The notes: generated from the letters alone by a model not told the origin. 64,000 bases of DNA from Bacteroidales bacterium (GCA_025454795.1 JALONT010000013.1:1-64000); one strand, 5' to 3'; positions 1 through 10,997 are shown, numbered from the stretch's first letter. Program-made: numbers and translations.

Positions 1-63
1 AATGGCATTGCGCAATAGGCGAGAAACAGGGTGTGGTTGTCTTTTCCGGCCTCCTTTTCTTTG

Positions 64-97
64 GTTCATTTCTTTTGGAGGAGCAAAAGAAATGAAC
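64..97. repeat. Inverted repeat GTTCATTTCTTTT-ggaggagc-AAAAGAAATGAAC
   Basis: Perfect 13-bp arms at 64-76 and 85-97, 8-nt loop, read directly. Confidence 0.8.
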
Positions 98-110
98 ATA
101 ATCCAAATAA

Positions 111-149
111 AAAAAAGAGGGTGCCCTTTTGAGATACCCTCCTTTTTTT
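111..149. terminator. Bidirectional intrinsic terminator
   Basis: A-tract + GAGGGT (117-122) ... ACCCTC (136-141) + T7 tract; overlaps the 3' end of the minus-strand ORF. Confidence 0.75.
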
Positions 150-1212
150 AGTATTTATTATATACTTCCCGAATTTTCTTTCTGTTGTCAAGAATGATCA
201 GAATCAGAATTGTAAAGAAAAATAAAAGTGGCACCATCTTTTTAGCATAATATCCTATGCCATTAACTCTTTTCTTTGGTACTGAAAAATCACTCAGGAC
301 TGTAACAATATCTTTATACATATTTAGATCAGTTTCAAGAAATTGTTTCCGCTCATATAAGGTGTGAATATCTTCATAAACCAATTGGGTCCTTTGTTCC
401 TGGAGAAATATCATCTGACTGCCGTTCTGAGGGTGCCTGTACCTAGTTTCCTCAAAATACTTAACTTTCTGAAGAGAATCAAGCTGCTGAATATCATATT
501 CAAATCTGGAATGTAACTCCTGGTTATGTTTCAGCCTTCCCCTGTTACGCTGATGAAAAAGTGAATCTGAATTTATGAATTTGATTAATCCCGTTTTTAC
601 ATTTACCAGTTCCTCAGGTGATTTAATCATGACTCTGATATTTACCCGGTCCTGCATCCTGACATTAACAGTATCATATAAATTATGATTGTCCTTTAAG
701 TCAATTAGATCGGGAATCCCATCGTCACCTTTATCAATGATCCATAAGGCATTTATATCTATCAGATTCTCCACCTGTTCATCAGTAAGAAAAATAGCAT
801 CTGCAAGAGCATCCCGGTTATTTTCCATGCAATATTTATGAAGCCTGTTTATATATGAAATCATATCAGCTGTGTGTGCGGAGTTTGCCCGTAAGAGAAG
901 TTTTGATGCGACTTTCGATGTTGAGCTTTGCCTGAAAATAAGGTCTAATTCGGGTGCAGAGTTGATCCGTAAAACAAGGTCTGATGTATAAAAAGACGGC
1001 GAAGTCATTCTTAGAAGGTAAGCAGTACCTATTCCTAAAAATATGCTTATTCCTACCGGGAGCCAGTGTTTCAGAAGAAATACAATTGAAACAAGAAGTG
1101 CTCTTCCGAGTGCCCTGCTCATCCTCCCAATTGCTTTTCCTATTCTATGAAATAAATCAGAGAGATCAATCTCCTCATAACTCATATCCTTCTTGTTATT
1201 AGTTTCTGACAT
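148..1212 (-). CDS. Wzz/chain-length-determinant-like membrane protein
   Basis: ORF with N- and C-terminal TM segments flanking a coiled-coil periplasmic region. Confidence 0.55.
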   Translation of the reverse strand: MSETNNKKDMSYEEIDLSDLFHRIGKAIGRMSRALGRALLVSIVFLLKHWLPVGISIFLGIGTAYLLRMTSPSFYTSDLVLRINSAPELDLIFRQSSTSKVASKLLLRANSAHTADMISYINRLHKYCMENNRDALADAIFLTDEQVENLIDINALWIIDKGDDGIPDLIDLKDNHNLYDTVNVRMQDRVNIRVMIKSPEELVNVKTGLIKFINSDSLFHQRNRGRLKHNQELHSRFEYDIQQLDSLQKVKYFEETRYRHPQNGSQMIFLQEQRTQLVYEDIHTLYERKQFLETDLNMYKDIVTVLSDFSVPKKRVNGIGYYAKKMVPLLFFFTILILIILDNRKKIREVYNKY

Positions 1213-1284
1213 TTTAGAATTTTTAACAGGTTAGTTAAAACAAATTTAAGGAATATTATGATCTCTGCAAAAACCGTTTGGAAA

Positions 1285-2148
1285 TCACAGAATTCTGAAA
1301 ATTTTTTGAGCTAAATCAATGATTAAAGGTTTATAATCATTTATAAATTCTCCTGTTACACGGTTTCCGATTACGACACAAACCGTCAGTGCTTTATGAC
1401 CGAGAAGAGCTGATAATCCATAAATTGCTGAACTCTCCATTTCATAATTGCTGATAGTCCTTCCGCGAATTGAGAATTCTGAAAGCTTTTTGTTTATCTC
1501 ACTATCAAAAGCATTCAGCCTTAAACTTCTGCCCTGGGGTGCATAGAATCCGGGAGCAGATATAGTAATTCCTTTTATAAATTTCTCTGTCCTGAATAAT
1601 TCGATTAGTTCTTTGTTTGCATTTACTGCATAAGGATAGGAGAGGGTATCCGGCCATTCAAGATACTCGGCAAGAACATCCGCAAGTCCGGTATCAAGAA
1701 TCCAGTCGTATCCTTCATAAAAATGGAGCAGACCATCAAAGCCTATCGCAGTCTCAGCCAGTACACAAGCTCCGGCAGGAACATCGCTCCTTAATCCTCC
1801 GGACGTACCCAGTCTGATAATAGTCAGTGAAACGGGTTCCTCTTTGCAGATTCCGGTCTGCAGGTCAATGTTTACAAGTGCATCCAGCTCATTGATAAGA
1901 ATATCGATATTATCAGTTCCGATACCTGATGAGATTATGGTAACTTCACGATCCTCAAAATTTCCTGTGACTGTCCTGAATTCTCTGTTTTCCTTTCTTA
2001 CCCTGATGTTATTAAGGAATGAAGACAACATTTCCACACGACCGGGATCACCCACAATTATTATTTTATCAGAAATATCTCCGGGTTGCAGATTGAGATG
2101 AAATATGCTCCCGTCCTTATTTGTAATTAATTCGGTTTTCTTTTGCAT
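1285..2148 (-). CDS. Nucleoside (uridine-like) phosphorylase
   Basis: Motifs IIIVGDPGRVEML, IRLGTSGGL, NYEMESSAIYGLSALLGHKALTVCVVIGNR typical of the PNP/UDP family. Confidence 0.85.
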   Translation of the reverse strand: MQKKTELITNKDGSIFHLNLQPGDISDKIIIVGDPGRVEMLSSFLNNIRVRKENREFRTVTGNFEDREVTIISSGIGTDNIDILINELDALVNIDLQTGICKEEPVSLTIIRLGTSGGLRSDVPAGACVLAETAIGFDGLLHFYEGYDWILDTGLADVLAEYLEWPDTLSYPYAVNANKELIELFRTEKFIKGITISAPGFYAPQGRSLRLNAFDSEINKKLSEFSIRGRTISNYEMESSAIYGLSALLGHKALTVCVVIGNRVTGEFINDYKPLIIDLAQKIFRIL

Positions 2149-2192
2149 TGGTAAAAATTGAGGAATAAAATTAATAATTTTCCGGTATAAGA

Positions 2193-3515
2193 CTACTTAT
2201 AGTAATCCATTATTCTGCCGGAAATGAGAAGTAGTAAAATCTCAGCATTCTTAGTCTGATACTTGACCGAAAGTAGGCTCTCCCTTGCATTAAGAAGGCT
2301 CATCTGTACCTCACGCAGGTCAATACCCGAAAGATTCCCGAGTTTATATCTCTCCATGGCAATATTGAGATTCTCAGTTGCAGTCTGAAGGTTTTGCTGC
2401 TCAAGGTTTATAAGCCTTAGATAATTGCTGTATGCACTGTAAAGAGTTAAAAGATCTGCTTTTAAACCCTGTTCAATCTCAAGATATCTGAGTTCTTTAT
2501 TCTTTACCTCAATGGAAGAATTCCTGATGCTTCTCCGCTGGTTCATCCCGTCAAAAATATTAATGCCTATTGTCAGATCATAATTCATTCCGTTTACATA
2601 CTTGTTTTTAGTTGTGCTGGCCGAATATGTATTTTGATTATAGCTATACCCGGAAGACATATTCAGATAAGGGTAGGACCTTGACGTAATGAGTTTGTAA
2701 TCAACCTCCGAAATGGTCTTGTCCTTAGAAGCAATCTGAAGACCTGTATTTCTGGCAAGTGTCTCTTTGAGAAGCTTTTCGTATAAAAGGTCCTGAATCA
2801 CTTCAATTGAAGTATCCTTTGAGATAAACAGTTGACCCAGGTCTTCAAGGGCCATCATCTCATTAAGCCGAATCTGTGCTGCCCTTACAACTTCAAACTG
2901 CCTGGAGAGCCTGGAACTGTCAGCATTCAGGTATACACGAGATTGAAGAACCTGAAGCTTTGAGCTTGAGCCCAGAAGATAACGGTCCTCATCAATCCTG
3001 AGACGTTCTTTCGAAAGAATTACCGCATACTTCATATTTTTCAGCAACTGAACCTGCTGGATGTAATTGTAATATCCGGAAACAAGATCCGCAATTAGGG
3101 TTTCAATTGCCATCTGTGTATTTAGCTCCCCGATAATCTTCAACTCATTCAGCTTCTTGTATGTAGTCTGTACACTGAATCCATTGAATATCGTCAGATC
3201 CATCGAAATTTCGGCATTATTTGTAGTATTGTAAACTCCATCGGAAGTGCTCCGGCTTCCGTCTTTCATGTTCTCAATAGTATTGTTCAGTGTTGCACTA
3301 TGTTTACCGCCAAGATCAATGGAAGGAAGAAAACCGGCATTTCCAATCGTATAATTGTTTTTTGAGATAGTTTCACTATTTCTGGTGATCAGAAGTGAGA
3401 AATTCTTTTCAAGCCCGGTTCTGATACAATCTTTAATATCATAAATATTCTGAGCCTGAGATGGTTCGAAAAAAATAAAAAACACAAAACTAAACGATAT
3501 TAACTTTATCTTCAT
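2193..3515 (-). CDS. TolC-family outer membrane efflux protein
   Basis: Signal peptide, OEP-like repeats; last gene of an RND operon. ORF opens at 3536; MKIKLISF start at 3515 is more likely. Confidence 0.85.
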   Translation of the reverse strand: MKIKLISFSFVFFIFFEPSQAQNIYDIKDCIRTGLEKNFSLLITRNSETISKNNYTIGNAGFLPSIDLGGKHSATLNNTIENMKDGSRSTSDGVYNTTNNAEISMDLTIFNGFSVQTTYKKLNELKIIGELNTQMAIETLIADLVSGYYNYIQQVQLLKNMKYAVILSKERLRIDEDRYLLGSSSKLQVLQSRVYLNADSSRLSRQFEVVRAAQIRLNEMMALEDLGQLFISKDTSIEVIQDLLYEKLLKETLARNTGLQIASKDKTISEVDYKLITSRSYPYLNMSSGYSYNQNTYSASTTKNKYVNGMNYDLTIGINIFDGMNQRRSIRNSSIEVKNKELRYLEIEQGLKADLLTLYSAYSNYLRLINLEQQNLQTATENLNIAMERYKLGNLSGIDLREVQMSLLNARESLLSVKYQTKNAEILLLLISGRIMDYYK

Positions 3516-6500
3516 CAGCACTCTTTTTTGTTTCACTGGAAATATAGGTATAAATTGCAGGCACTACAAAAAGTGTCAGAAATGTTGCAAAAACCATTCC
3601 TCCAATCACAGCAATACCCATAGAGACACGACTCTTTGCGCCTTCTCCAAATCCAAGAGCGAGAGGTGAGAGACCCATAATTGTTGCAAAGCTGGTCATC
3701 AGGATAGGACGAAACCGTGCAGCAGCAGCATATTTAATGGCATCAAGTTTTGTCATCCCTGCACTTTTCCTCTGGTTTGCAAATTCTACAATCAGTATCC
3801 CGTTTTTAGATACAAGTCCAATGAGCATAATAAGCCCGATCTGACTAAAAATGTTCATTGTTATGTTGAAGTACCACATGAAAATCAAAGCTCCGGTCAA
3901 TGCGAGAGGTACAGTCATCATAACAACCAGCGGATCCTTAAAACTTTCAAACTGAGCAGCCAGTACAAGAAAAATAAGGATCAGGGCTAGCGCAAATGCG
4001 AACATAAGACTGGAGGAGCTCTCACGAAAATCCTTTGAATCGCCTGCCAGTGCAGTTCTGAAGGAATCGTCAAGAACTTCGTCGGCAATCTTGTCCATCT
4101 CTGCAAGTCCTTCACTTATTGTCCGACCTTTGACAAGGCCTGCTGATATAGTTGCAGCAACAAACCTGTTGTAACGGTAAAGCTGAGGAGGAGCAGTCTC
4201 TTCTGAAAGTGTTACCAGGTTATCAAACTGAATCATCTCACCTTTGTCAGTTCTGACATATAATGACTTGAGATCCAACGGTTTATTTCTATCTTCACGC
4301 GCGAGCTCTCCCAATATCTGATACTGTTTGCCATTCATGAAAAAATAACCGAAGCGCTGACCGCTTAAAGCAAGTTGAAGTGTTTGTCCTATATTCTGAG
4401 TCGATACTCCCAGTGTAATTGCTTTTTCACGATTGATATGGATCCTGAGTTCCGGTTTTGTGAATTTCAGATTCACATCTGCCATCTGTAAAATATCGCT
4501 TTCCATAACTTTGGCCATAAATGCAGGAAGCATACTTCTTAGCTTTTCTATTGAAGTGGACTGGAGCACATACTGAACAGGCTGACCTGCACGTCTGCTG
4601 CCAAATGTCGATTGCTGAATAACGAAGGAGCGTGCTTTTGTTTTTTTTCTGAAGTCGCTGGCCAGATCATCAGCGATCTCCTGCTGGGTCCTTTTTCTTT
4701 CATCAGGAGTCTTCAAAGTTAGTCTTACAGTTCCATGATCCCCACGAATCATAGTCGTATAACCGATCCTTTCAGGAACTTTTTCTTCAACAAGTTTCGC
4801 TATATCGTCAGCATATGCCAGTAAAAATTCATAAGTAGCTCCCTCAGTTGCTATCAGGTTGATTGAAATCTGCGACCTGTCCTCAAGAGGAGCCATTTCA
4901 GCAGGTATTACATTCCATAACATTATTATTATTCCAAAAGCAGCAAAAAGTATAATAAGTGAGTACCTGCGATGCTTAAGAAATTTATTTAGTAAATTGC
5001 TGTAACCGCTGTTCAATATTTCAAAGAAATGTTCCGTTTTTCTGAAGAACCAGCTGTGTTTTTTCTCGTGCCTGAGAAGTTTTGTCGAGACCATCGGAGT
5101 CAGCGAAAGTGCCAGAAATGCAGAAATCCCTACAGCACCAGCCATGACGATGCTGAATTCCCTGAAGAGACGTCCTGTGATCCCCTGCAGGAAAACAATC
5201 GGGAAGAAAACTGATATCAGTGTTATTGTAGTTGAAATTATTGCAAAATATATCTCACGGGAACCTTTTAGTCCTGCTTCCACAGGATTTAATCCTGATT
5301 CGACTTTGACATATATGTTCTCCATAACAACAATAGCATCATCAACTACTATCCCTATGGCAAGAACGATAGCCAGCAGGGTCAGAACATTTATGGTGAA
5401 ACCTGCCAGGTACATAATAAAGAAAGAACCCACAAGTGAGATTGGAATGACCAGAATGGGAATCAGAGTTGCCCTCCAGCTTCGGAGAAAGAAATATATT
5501 ATTAAAACTACAAGTGCAAAAGCAATATAGATAGTATTCTTGACTTCCTTTATGGATGAACGGATATATTTTGTATTGTCGTAATTTACATTCACCTGAA
5601 CATCGCCGGGGAGGTCCTTTCTAATGTATTCCAGCCGCCGGTATACTTCGTCTACAATTTCAATGTGATTTGAACCTGGTTGGGGAATAATAGAAATCAT
5701 GACCATTGGAACTCCGTTTTTTTTCAGAATACCGCGGATATCCTCCGGGCCCAGTTCAGCTCTTCCAATATCTTTAAACCTGATAATAAGATCTCCTGAC
5801 TGCTTAATTATCAGATCGTTGAATTCTTTTGGAGTTGTCATAAGACCCAATGTCCTTATTGTCAGCTGTGTGGTTGTACCTTCTATACTCCCAGAAGGCA
5901 ATTCCACATTTTCCCGGTTTATCGCACTCCTGACATCCATCGGGGTAAGTCCGTACCCTGCCAGCTTGATCGGATCAATCCAGAGTCTCATTGCATAACG
6001 TTTTTCGCCGAATATGCTGATAGCACTCACTCCTGATATGGTCTGAAGTTGTTCCTTTAATGTGAGATCTGCAATTTCTGAAAGCTGGAGCAATGACCTT
6101 TTACCGCTTTCTACTGTAAGATAAAGTATCGGATTGGCATCTGCGTCAGCTTTCGTAACTATGGGTGGATCACAGTCCTGAGGGAGTCTTCTCATTGCCT
6201 GGGATACTTTATCCCTGACATCATTTGCAGCTGTCTCCAAATCTACTGAAAGTTCAAATTCTACAGTTATTCTGCTAGAGCCCTGGCTGCTCACACTGGT
6301 CAGGGAACGCACACCCGGAATACCGTTAATTGATTGCTCAAGAGGTTCAGTTATCTGGGTTTCTATTACATCTGAATTAGCCCCGGGGTAAGAAGTATTT
6401 ACGGAAATAATAGCCGGATCAACACTCGGGAACTCACGCACACCAAGAAAAGTAGCGCCAACAATTCCAAAAATAAGAATTACAATCGCAAAAACCGATG

Positions 6501-6540
6501 CAAGTACAGGCCTGTTAATACTTACTGATGATAAACTCAT
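3490..6540 (-). CDS. RND efflux transporter permease (AcrB/MexF-like)
   Basis: 1016 aa; AIVLAIGIVVDDAIVVMENI and other HAE1 RND motifs. Confidence 0.95.
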   Translation of the reverse strand: MSLSSVSINRPVLASVFAIVILIFGIVGATFLGVREFPSVDPAIISVNTSYPGANSDVIETQITEPLEQSINGIPGVRSLTSVSSQGSSRITVEFELSVDLETAANDVRDKVSQAMRRLPQDCDPPIVTKADADANPILYLTVESGKRSLLQLSEIADLTLKEQLQTISGVSAISIFGEKRYAMRLWIDPIKLAGYGLTPMDVRSAINRENVELPSGSIEGTTTQLTIRTLGLMTTPKEFNDLIIKQSGDLIIRFKDIGRAELGPEDIRGILKKNGVPMVMISIIPQPGSNHIEIVDEVYRRLEYIRKDLPGDVQVNVNYDNTKYIRSSIKEVKNTIYIAFALVVLIIYFFLRSWRATLIPILVIPISLVGSFFIMYLAGFTINVLTLLAIVLAIGIVVDDAIVVMENIYVKVESGLNPVEAGLKGSREIYFAIISTTITLISVFFPIVFLQGITGRLFREFSIVMAGAVGISAFLALSLTPMVSTKLLRHEKKHSWFFRKTEHFFEILNSGYSNLLNKFLKHRRYSLIILFAAFGIIIMLWNVIPAEMAPLEDRSQISINLIATEGATYEFLLAYADDIAKLVEEKVPERIGYTTMIRGDHGTVRLTLKTPDERKRTQQEIADDLASDFRKKTKARSFVIQQSTFGSRRAGQPVQYVLQSTSIEKLRSMLPAFMAKVMESDILQMADVNLKFTKPELRIHINREKAITLGVSTQNIGQTLQLALSGQRFGYFFMNGKQYQILGELAREDRNKPLDLKSLYVRTDKGEMIQFDNLVTLSEETAPPQLYRYNRFVAATISAGLVKGRTISEGLAEMDKIADEVLDDSFRTALAGDSKDFRESSSSLMFAFALALILIFLVLAAQFESFKDPLVVMMTVPLALTGALIFMWYFNITMNIFSQIGLIMLIGLVSKNGILIVEFANQRKSAGMTKLDAIKYAAAARFRPILMTSFATIMGLSPLALGFGEGAKSRVSMGIAVIGGMVFATFLTLFVVPAIYTYISSETKKSADEDKVNIV

Positions 6541-6560
6541 TTATCAAATTTTAAATGGTG

Positions 6561-7664
6561 TTAATTTATTAACAGTGTATCCAGTACGACAGGCAGGCTT
6601 TGCCTCAGCTGCAGGATCCCTGTTGTAATCAGGGTATCCCCAAACACAAGCCCGTCAACAATCTGGATCAGCGATTCTGTACGCAACCCGGTACTTACCT
6701 TGATTGATGATGCTTTGCCATTCCTGTAAACATATACCATTTCCCCTTCCATCTCAGGTATTAATGCTTCTGTGGGAATTGCAATTGCATCTTTAATCTC
6801 GTTCAACTGAAGTGTAACTGCAGTAGATCGTCCCGATTTCAATTCTTCATTTCTATTTGGATATAAGGCTCTGAGTACAATCGATCTTGTGGTAAGCTCA
6901 ACCTTCGGTTCAATGGCATATACAACAGCCTGGTACATTTTATCGTCAACATTGAACGAAACAGGGAAACCAATACTGACTTCATCTGCATATCTCTCAG
7001 GTATTGAAAATTCAATCTTAATGGGACTGGTTTTAACTAACCTTGCAATTTTCGTGGAGGGTGTTGCATAGCTGCCTTCACTCAGGTGCCGTAAGCCAAT
7101 AATTCCATTAAAAGGAGAACGCAGTTCAGTTTCGGAAATTCTTGCCCTGACAAGGTTAATATCTGCTATAGTTGTTTGCAATTCCGTAACAATCTGATCA
7201 TAGCTCTCCCGGCTTATTGCATCCTTGTCGAGAAGACTGCGTTGGCGAAATTCTTTTTCCTCGACAAGCTTTTTTTGTGCCTTAAGCTTTTCAAGTTGTG
7301 CCTGCAGGGGCTTGTCATTTATTTTTGCAAGAAGATCCCCTTTATTTACCCTTGTTCCTTCTCTGAAATTTATCCCGACTATTTTTCCTGAAGTTTCAAA
7401 AGACAATTCTACTTCTTCATCAGGGATTAAGGTTCCCCTGCTGTTTATTAATTCATTCATTATGGTCGGTTTTATAATATAACCGCTGACATTAAGCAAC
7501 TGACGGCCTTGCATCGAACCGGCACCTGCTCCGGGATAAAGTCCGGTACGTGTCGGTCTTTCTTGTCTTGAGGCGAGCAAAGGTTTTAACTTCGGATACA
7601 ATATTATTACTGCAAATACAACAATTAACAGAACAGTAATTGTCAACTTCAGGTTTTTCTTCAT
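6561..7664 (-). CDS. RND periplasmic adaptor (membrane fusion protein)
   Basis: N-terminal TM; lipoyl/barrel-sandwich motifs (VGINFREGTRVNKGDLLAKIND, LRSPFNGIIGLRHLSEGSYA). Confidence 0.92.
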   Translation of the reverse strand: MKKNLKLTITVLLIVVFAVIILYPKLKPLLASRQERPTRTGLYPGAGAGSMQGRQLLNVSGYIIKPTIMNELINSRGTLIPDEEVELSFETSGKIVGINFREGTRVNKGDLLAKINDKPLQAQLEKLKAQKKLVEEKEFRQRSLLDKDAISRESYDQIVTELQTTIADINLVRARISETELRSPFNGIIGLRHLSEGSYATPSTKIARLVKTSPIKIEFSIPERYADEVSIGFPVSFNVDDKMYQAVVYAIEPKVELTTRSIVLRALYPNRNEELKSGRSTAVTLQLNEIKDAIAIPTEALIPEMEGEMVYVYRNGKASSIKVSTGLRTESLIQIVDGLVFGDTLITTGILQLRQSLPVVLDTLLIN

Positions 7665-7864
7665 AAAAAACGAATATATTAATTTACTGTTAACTAGTTT
7701 AAAAACAGTTTGTTATGTTAGACACTTTCTGAAGAATGTTATTTTTTAACTGAATGTGACAAATGTAGGTAATTTGCCGGTCAGTAGGCAATTCATGTTT
7801 TGAAAAATATGTTAAAAAATTATAAAAAGTAAGTTCAATCTCTTGTAAACTTCACATGCATATG

Positions 7865-7896
7865 ATTGACTTATTACTGAAAACAAATTAATTTTG
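7865..7896 (+). promoter_or_regulatory. Bacteroidetes-type promoter (TTG-N20-TAATTTTG)
   Basis: -33 TTG at 7866-7868, -7 TAnnTTTG at 7889-7896, upstream of the ORF at 7920. Confidence 0.5.
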
Positions 7897-7919
7897 CATT
7901 ATCAACTAATACATTTAAA

Positions 7920-8387
7920 ATGATCCAGCGAATTCAGTCACTTTACCTGTTACTGACAACAATAGTCTCTGGTATATTCCTTAACGGAGGTTTTTTAAGA
8001 ATTATTAGCTCTGAAGGATCTGAAACATTTCTGAGATTCAGCGGAGTATATCAAAAAGCAGGGGAGACGGGGCCTGACCTGATCGGAAGATTGATCCCTC
8101 TCACAATAATCTCTTTACTTATTCCCCTGATCTCACTTACTGCAATCTTCTTATTTAAGATGAGGAAACTGCAGTTGAAACTCACAATATTTCTCCTGAT
8201 TCTTGAAATTCTGTTGATTTTAACAGGGGCCTTTTCCGCAATTAAGATGGTTCAGAGCCACCCATCTTCCGTAATTCCGGAACTGAATATATTATTCCCA
8301 TTCATGGAAATCATCTTTACGTTTCTCGCTTATATTGGAATTAGAAAAGATGAATTGCTGATAAAATCGTATGACAGGTTACGATAG
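7920..8387 (+). CDS. DUF4293-like four-TM membrane protein
   Basis: MIQRIQSLYLLLTTI start and four hydrophobic segments. Confidence 0.75.
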   Translation: MIQRIQSLYLLLTTIVSGIFLNGGFLRIISSEGSETFLRFSGVYQKAGETGPDLIGRLIPLTIISLLIPLISLTAIFLFKMRKLQLKLTIFLLILEILLILTGAFSAIKMVQSHPSSVIPELNILFPFMEIIFTFLAYIGIRKDELLIKSYDRLR

Positions 8388-8389
8388 GG

Positions 8390-8848
8390 TTAAATTATCT
8401 GCATATTCTCCTGATTTGTGATCTTCTCGCAATAATGACACCTGAGTAATACATTCTTCTTCGAGACCACTTTAAACTGGGTTGTGACCATTTCAAAATT
8501 TGTAATGCATTTGGGATTCATGCATCTGGCTATTCCCACAATATAATCAGGGACTTCAACAACTTTCTTTTCTACAACCTCATAATCCTTTATAATATTC
8601 AGCTTTGCATCAGGTGCTACAAGGGCTATCCTGTTGATATCGTCATCAGCAAAAAATTTTTCAGATATTTTGATAATTGCTTTCCTGCCAAGTTTTTTGC
8701 TTTCCAGGTTTGTCCCGAATGTTATCTGATTATCAATCCGGTCGAGTCCAAGGATCTGGATTACCTTGAAAAGATTTCTGGCCGGAACATGATCAATTAC
8801 AGTTCCGTTCTGGATTGCACTTACACTCATTTGTTTTGGTTCCTTCAT
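8390..8848 (-). CDS. pyrI: Aspartate carbamoyltransferase regulatory subunit
   Basis: IQNGTVIDHVPARN, zinc-site CMNPKCITNFE...CHYCEK; downstream of pyrB. Confidence 0.95.
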   Translation of the reverse strand: MKEPKQMSVSAIQNGTVIDHVPARNLFKVIQILGLDRIDNQITFGTNLESKKLGRKAIIKISEKFFADDDINRIALVAPDAKLNIIKDYEVVEKKVVEVPDYIVGIARCMNPKCITNFEMVTTQFKVVSKKNVLLRCHYCEKITNQENMQII

Positions 8849-8861
8849 AATTAAATCCTCC

Positions 8862-9770
8862 CTAATTTATACCTAGAAGTGTGCAAAGTATAGCCTGGCG
8901 TGTAAATACACCATTGAGCGCCTGTTCAAAATAATAGGCTTTTGGATTCGCATCAACATCTGTATGAATCTCATTAACCCGTGGGAGAGGATGAAGAATG
9001 CGCATATTTGGTTTTGTGTTCTTCAGCATTGAACTCCTCAGGACATAAACGTTTTTGACTTTTTCATATTCTATAGGATCGGAGAATCTCTCTTTCTGGA
9101 CCCTTGTCATATATATGATATCTGCTTTTGAAATTATGTCGGTGAAATCTGAATGTTCATAATATTTAAGTCCTAAATTGTCAAGGTAGAGCTTGAATTC
9201 ATCGGGCATTCTGAGCTCCTCAGGTGATATAAAATTGAAGGTTGCATTCCATCTCGACATGGCCATTATCAGAGAGTGTACTGTTCTTCCATATTTAAGA
9301 TCTCCAACCATGAAGATATTCAGATTATTAAGTGTCCCCTGAGTTTTTCGTATTGAATATAGATCCAGCATGGTTTGTGTAGGATGTTGATTTGCACCGT
9401 CGCCGGCATTAATGACCGGAACACTTGCTATTTCGCTGGCGAACCTCGCACTCCCTTCAATCGGGTGCCTCATTACGATAAGGTCGCTGTAACTGCTTAC
9501 CATTTTTATGGTATCGTGCAAGGTCTCACCTTTTGAAACACTTGAACTCGATGAATCTGAAAACCCTACTATCTTTCCGCCCAGACGGTTAATCGCACTC
9601 TCAAAACTCAACCGTGTCCTTGTCGATGGCTCAAAGAAAAGTGTCGCAATTACTTTTCCTTCCAGCAGTTTTCTTATCGGTTGTTTTTCAAACCCTTCAG
9701 CCAGATCAAGTACCTTCAGAATCTCTTCTGTTGAAAAATCATCAATTGAGACTAAACTTCTGTTTTTCAT
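8862..9770 (-). CDS. pyrB: Aspartate carbamoyltransferase catalytic subunit
   Basis: [24 protein letters not shown]; start at MKNRSLVS (9770) preferred over the ORF edge 9806. Confidence 0.95.
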   Translation of the reverse strand: MKNRSLVSIDDFSTEEILKVLDLAEGFEKQPIRKLLEGKVIATLFFEPSTRTRLSFESAINRLGGKIVGFSDSSSSSVSKGETLHDTIKMVSSYSDLIVMRHPIEGSARFASEIASVPVINAGDGANQHPTQTMLDLYSIRKTQGTLNNLNIFMVGDLKYGRTVHSLIMAMSRWNATFNFISPEELRMPDEFKLYLDNLGLKYYEHSDFTDIISKADIIYMTRVQKERFSDPIEYEKVKNVYVLRSSMLKNTKPNMRILHPLPRVNEIHTDVDANPKAYYFEQALNGVFTRQAILCTLLGIN

Positions 9771-9885
9771 TCGATTGACGCTTTTAGGGCTAAAAATTAT
9801 CCTCAATTCAAAATTACTTAAGAATTGTTATTGAGTTGTAGTATGTTGATAATTAATTAACAACTTTACGCCATCAGGTATGCCA

Positions 9886-10500
9886 TTATTTAACAAATTG
9901 AAACGTGTATTTCAGTCCTTCAATTCTTGAGAGACGTGACAGTATTTTTTCTGATGATGATTTCCTGAATTGTATCCTGATCCTGCATTCGAGATCAAAG
10001 GTATGGTCAGCCTGAATAACATTCTCCTCCTTCAGTATCTTCATAACATCATTCATGGCAGAATAGGGATAGGTTATATCGTAGGATTCATTTATAATAT
10101 GATCAGTTATTTCTGCATTTAATAGCGCTGACTCTGCGGCTGATTTATATGCATTTATCAGACCGCTTACTCCCAGGAGCGTTCCTCCGAAATATCTTGA
10201 TACAACTATAAGTACATTTGTAAGTCCGAATGATCTGATCTGTCCCAGAATTGGCCGACCGGCTGTTCCTGATGGTTCACCGTCATCATTGGCTCTCCAG
10301 GTCTGCATATCCTTCCCGAGCATATAGGCATAGCAATGATGCCTTGCTTCATGGTGCTCTTTCCTGACCTCTTCTATTATCGCCTTTATCTCCGGTTCTT
10401 CTGAGACCGGGTAAGCGGCAGATATAAATTTGCTGCCTTTATCCTTATACACACCGGAGGAAGCCAGCCTGATGGTCTTATAAGTATCAGCAGATGTCAT
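9886..10500 (-). CDS. YigZ/IMPACT family protein
   Basis: GSKFI, HHCYAYMLG, DDGEPSGTAGRPILGQI, RYFGGTLLGVSGLINAY; start MTSADTYK likely. Confidence 0.9.
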   Translation of the reverse strand: MTSADTYKTIRLASSGVYKDKGSKFISAAYPVSEEPEIKAIIEEVRKEHHEARHHCYAYMLGKDMQTWRANDDGEPSGTAGRPILGQIRSFGLTNVLIVVSRYFGGTLLGVSGLINAYKSAAESALLNAEITDHIINESYDITYPYSAMNDVMKILKEENVIQADHTFDLECRIRIQFRKSSSEKILSRLSRIEGLKYTFQFVK

Positions 10501-10562
10501 TATTGTAATGAATTCAGATTCCCGGATTATCTTTTGCAATATTAATTAAAACAGACGACCGG

Positions 10563-10594
10563 TTGACCTTTTATTGCAAAAAATGATACTTTTG
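10563..10594 (+). promoter_or_regulatory. Bacteroidetes-type promoter (TTG-N21-TACTTTTG)
   Basis: TACTTTTG at 10587-10594 with TTG at 10563-10565, upstream of the GroES-like gene. Confidence 0.5.
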
Positions 10595-10613
10595 CTAAAA
10601 ATGAGGTATTTAT

Positions 10614-10997
10614 ATGAGTGTACTTTTAGATGAAAAAGATCTTCAGAAGTTGATCGTAATAGGCGACAGAATTCTTATTAAACCCAAGATACCTCAGGCA
10701 CAGACCAAAAGCGGGCTTTTTCTACCCCCTGGTGTTAACGAAAATGAAAAGGTTCAAATTGGGTATGTACTGAAAGTTGGTCCGGGGTATCCAATCCCAT
10801 CAGTCAATGATACGGATGAACCCTGGAAAAACCGCACTGATGAACCTAAATATGTTCCGCTCCAGCCTAAAGAGGGTGATCAGGCTGTTTATCTTCAGAA
10901 CAGTGCCATAGAAATTGAGTTCAAAAAGGAAAAATATATTGTTGTGCCGCAATCGGCTATTCTGCTTCTGTTGCGCGACGACGGACTATTTGAATAA
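10614..10997 (+). CDS. GroES-like (Cpn10 fold) co-chaperone family protein
   Basis: GDRILIKPKIPQAQTKSGLFLPPG, GYVLKVGPG, QYLQNSAIEIEFKKEKYIVVPQSAIL-like Cpn10 pattern. Confidence 0.8.
   Translation: MSVLLDEKDLQKLIVIGDRILIKPKIPQAQTKSGLFLPPGVNENEKVQIGYVLKVGPGYPIPSVNDTDEPWKNRTDEPKYVPLQPKEGDQAVYLQNSAIEIEFKKEKYIVVPQSAILLLLRDDGLFE

Noticed and set aside
5144-5530. 128-aa plus-strand ORF inside the RND permease gene
   Set aside because: Antisense to a strongly conserved CDS, no recognisable domain; same for the other antisense ORFs in the track
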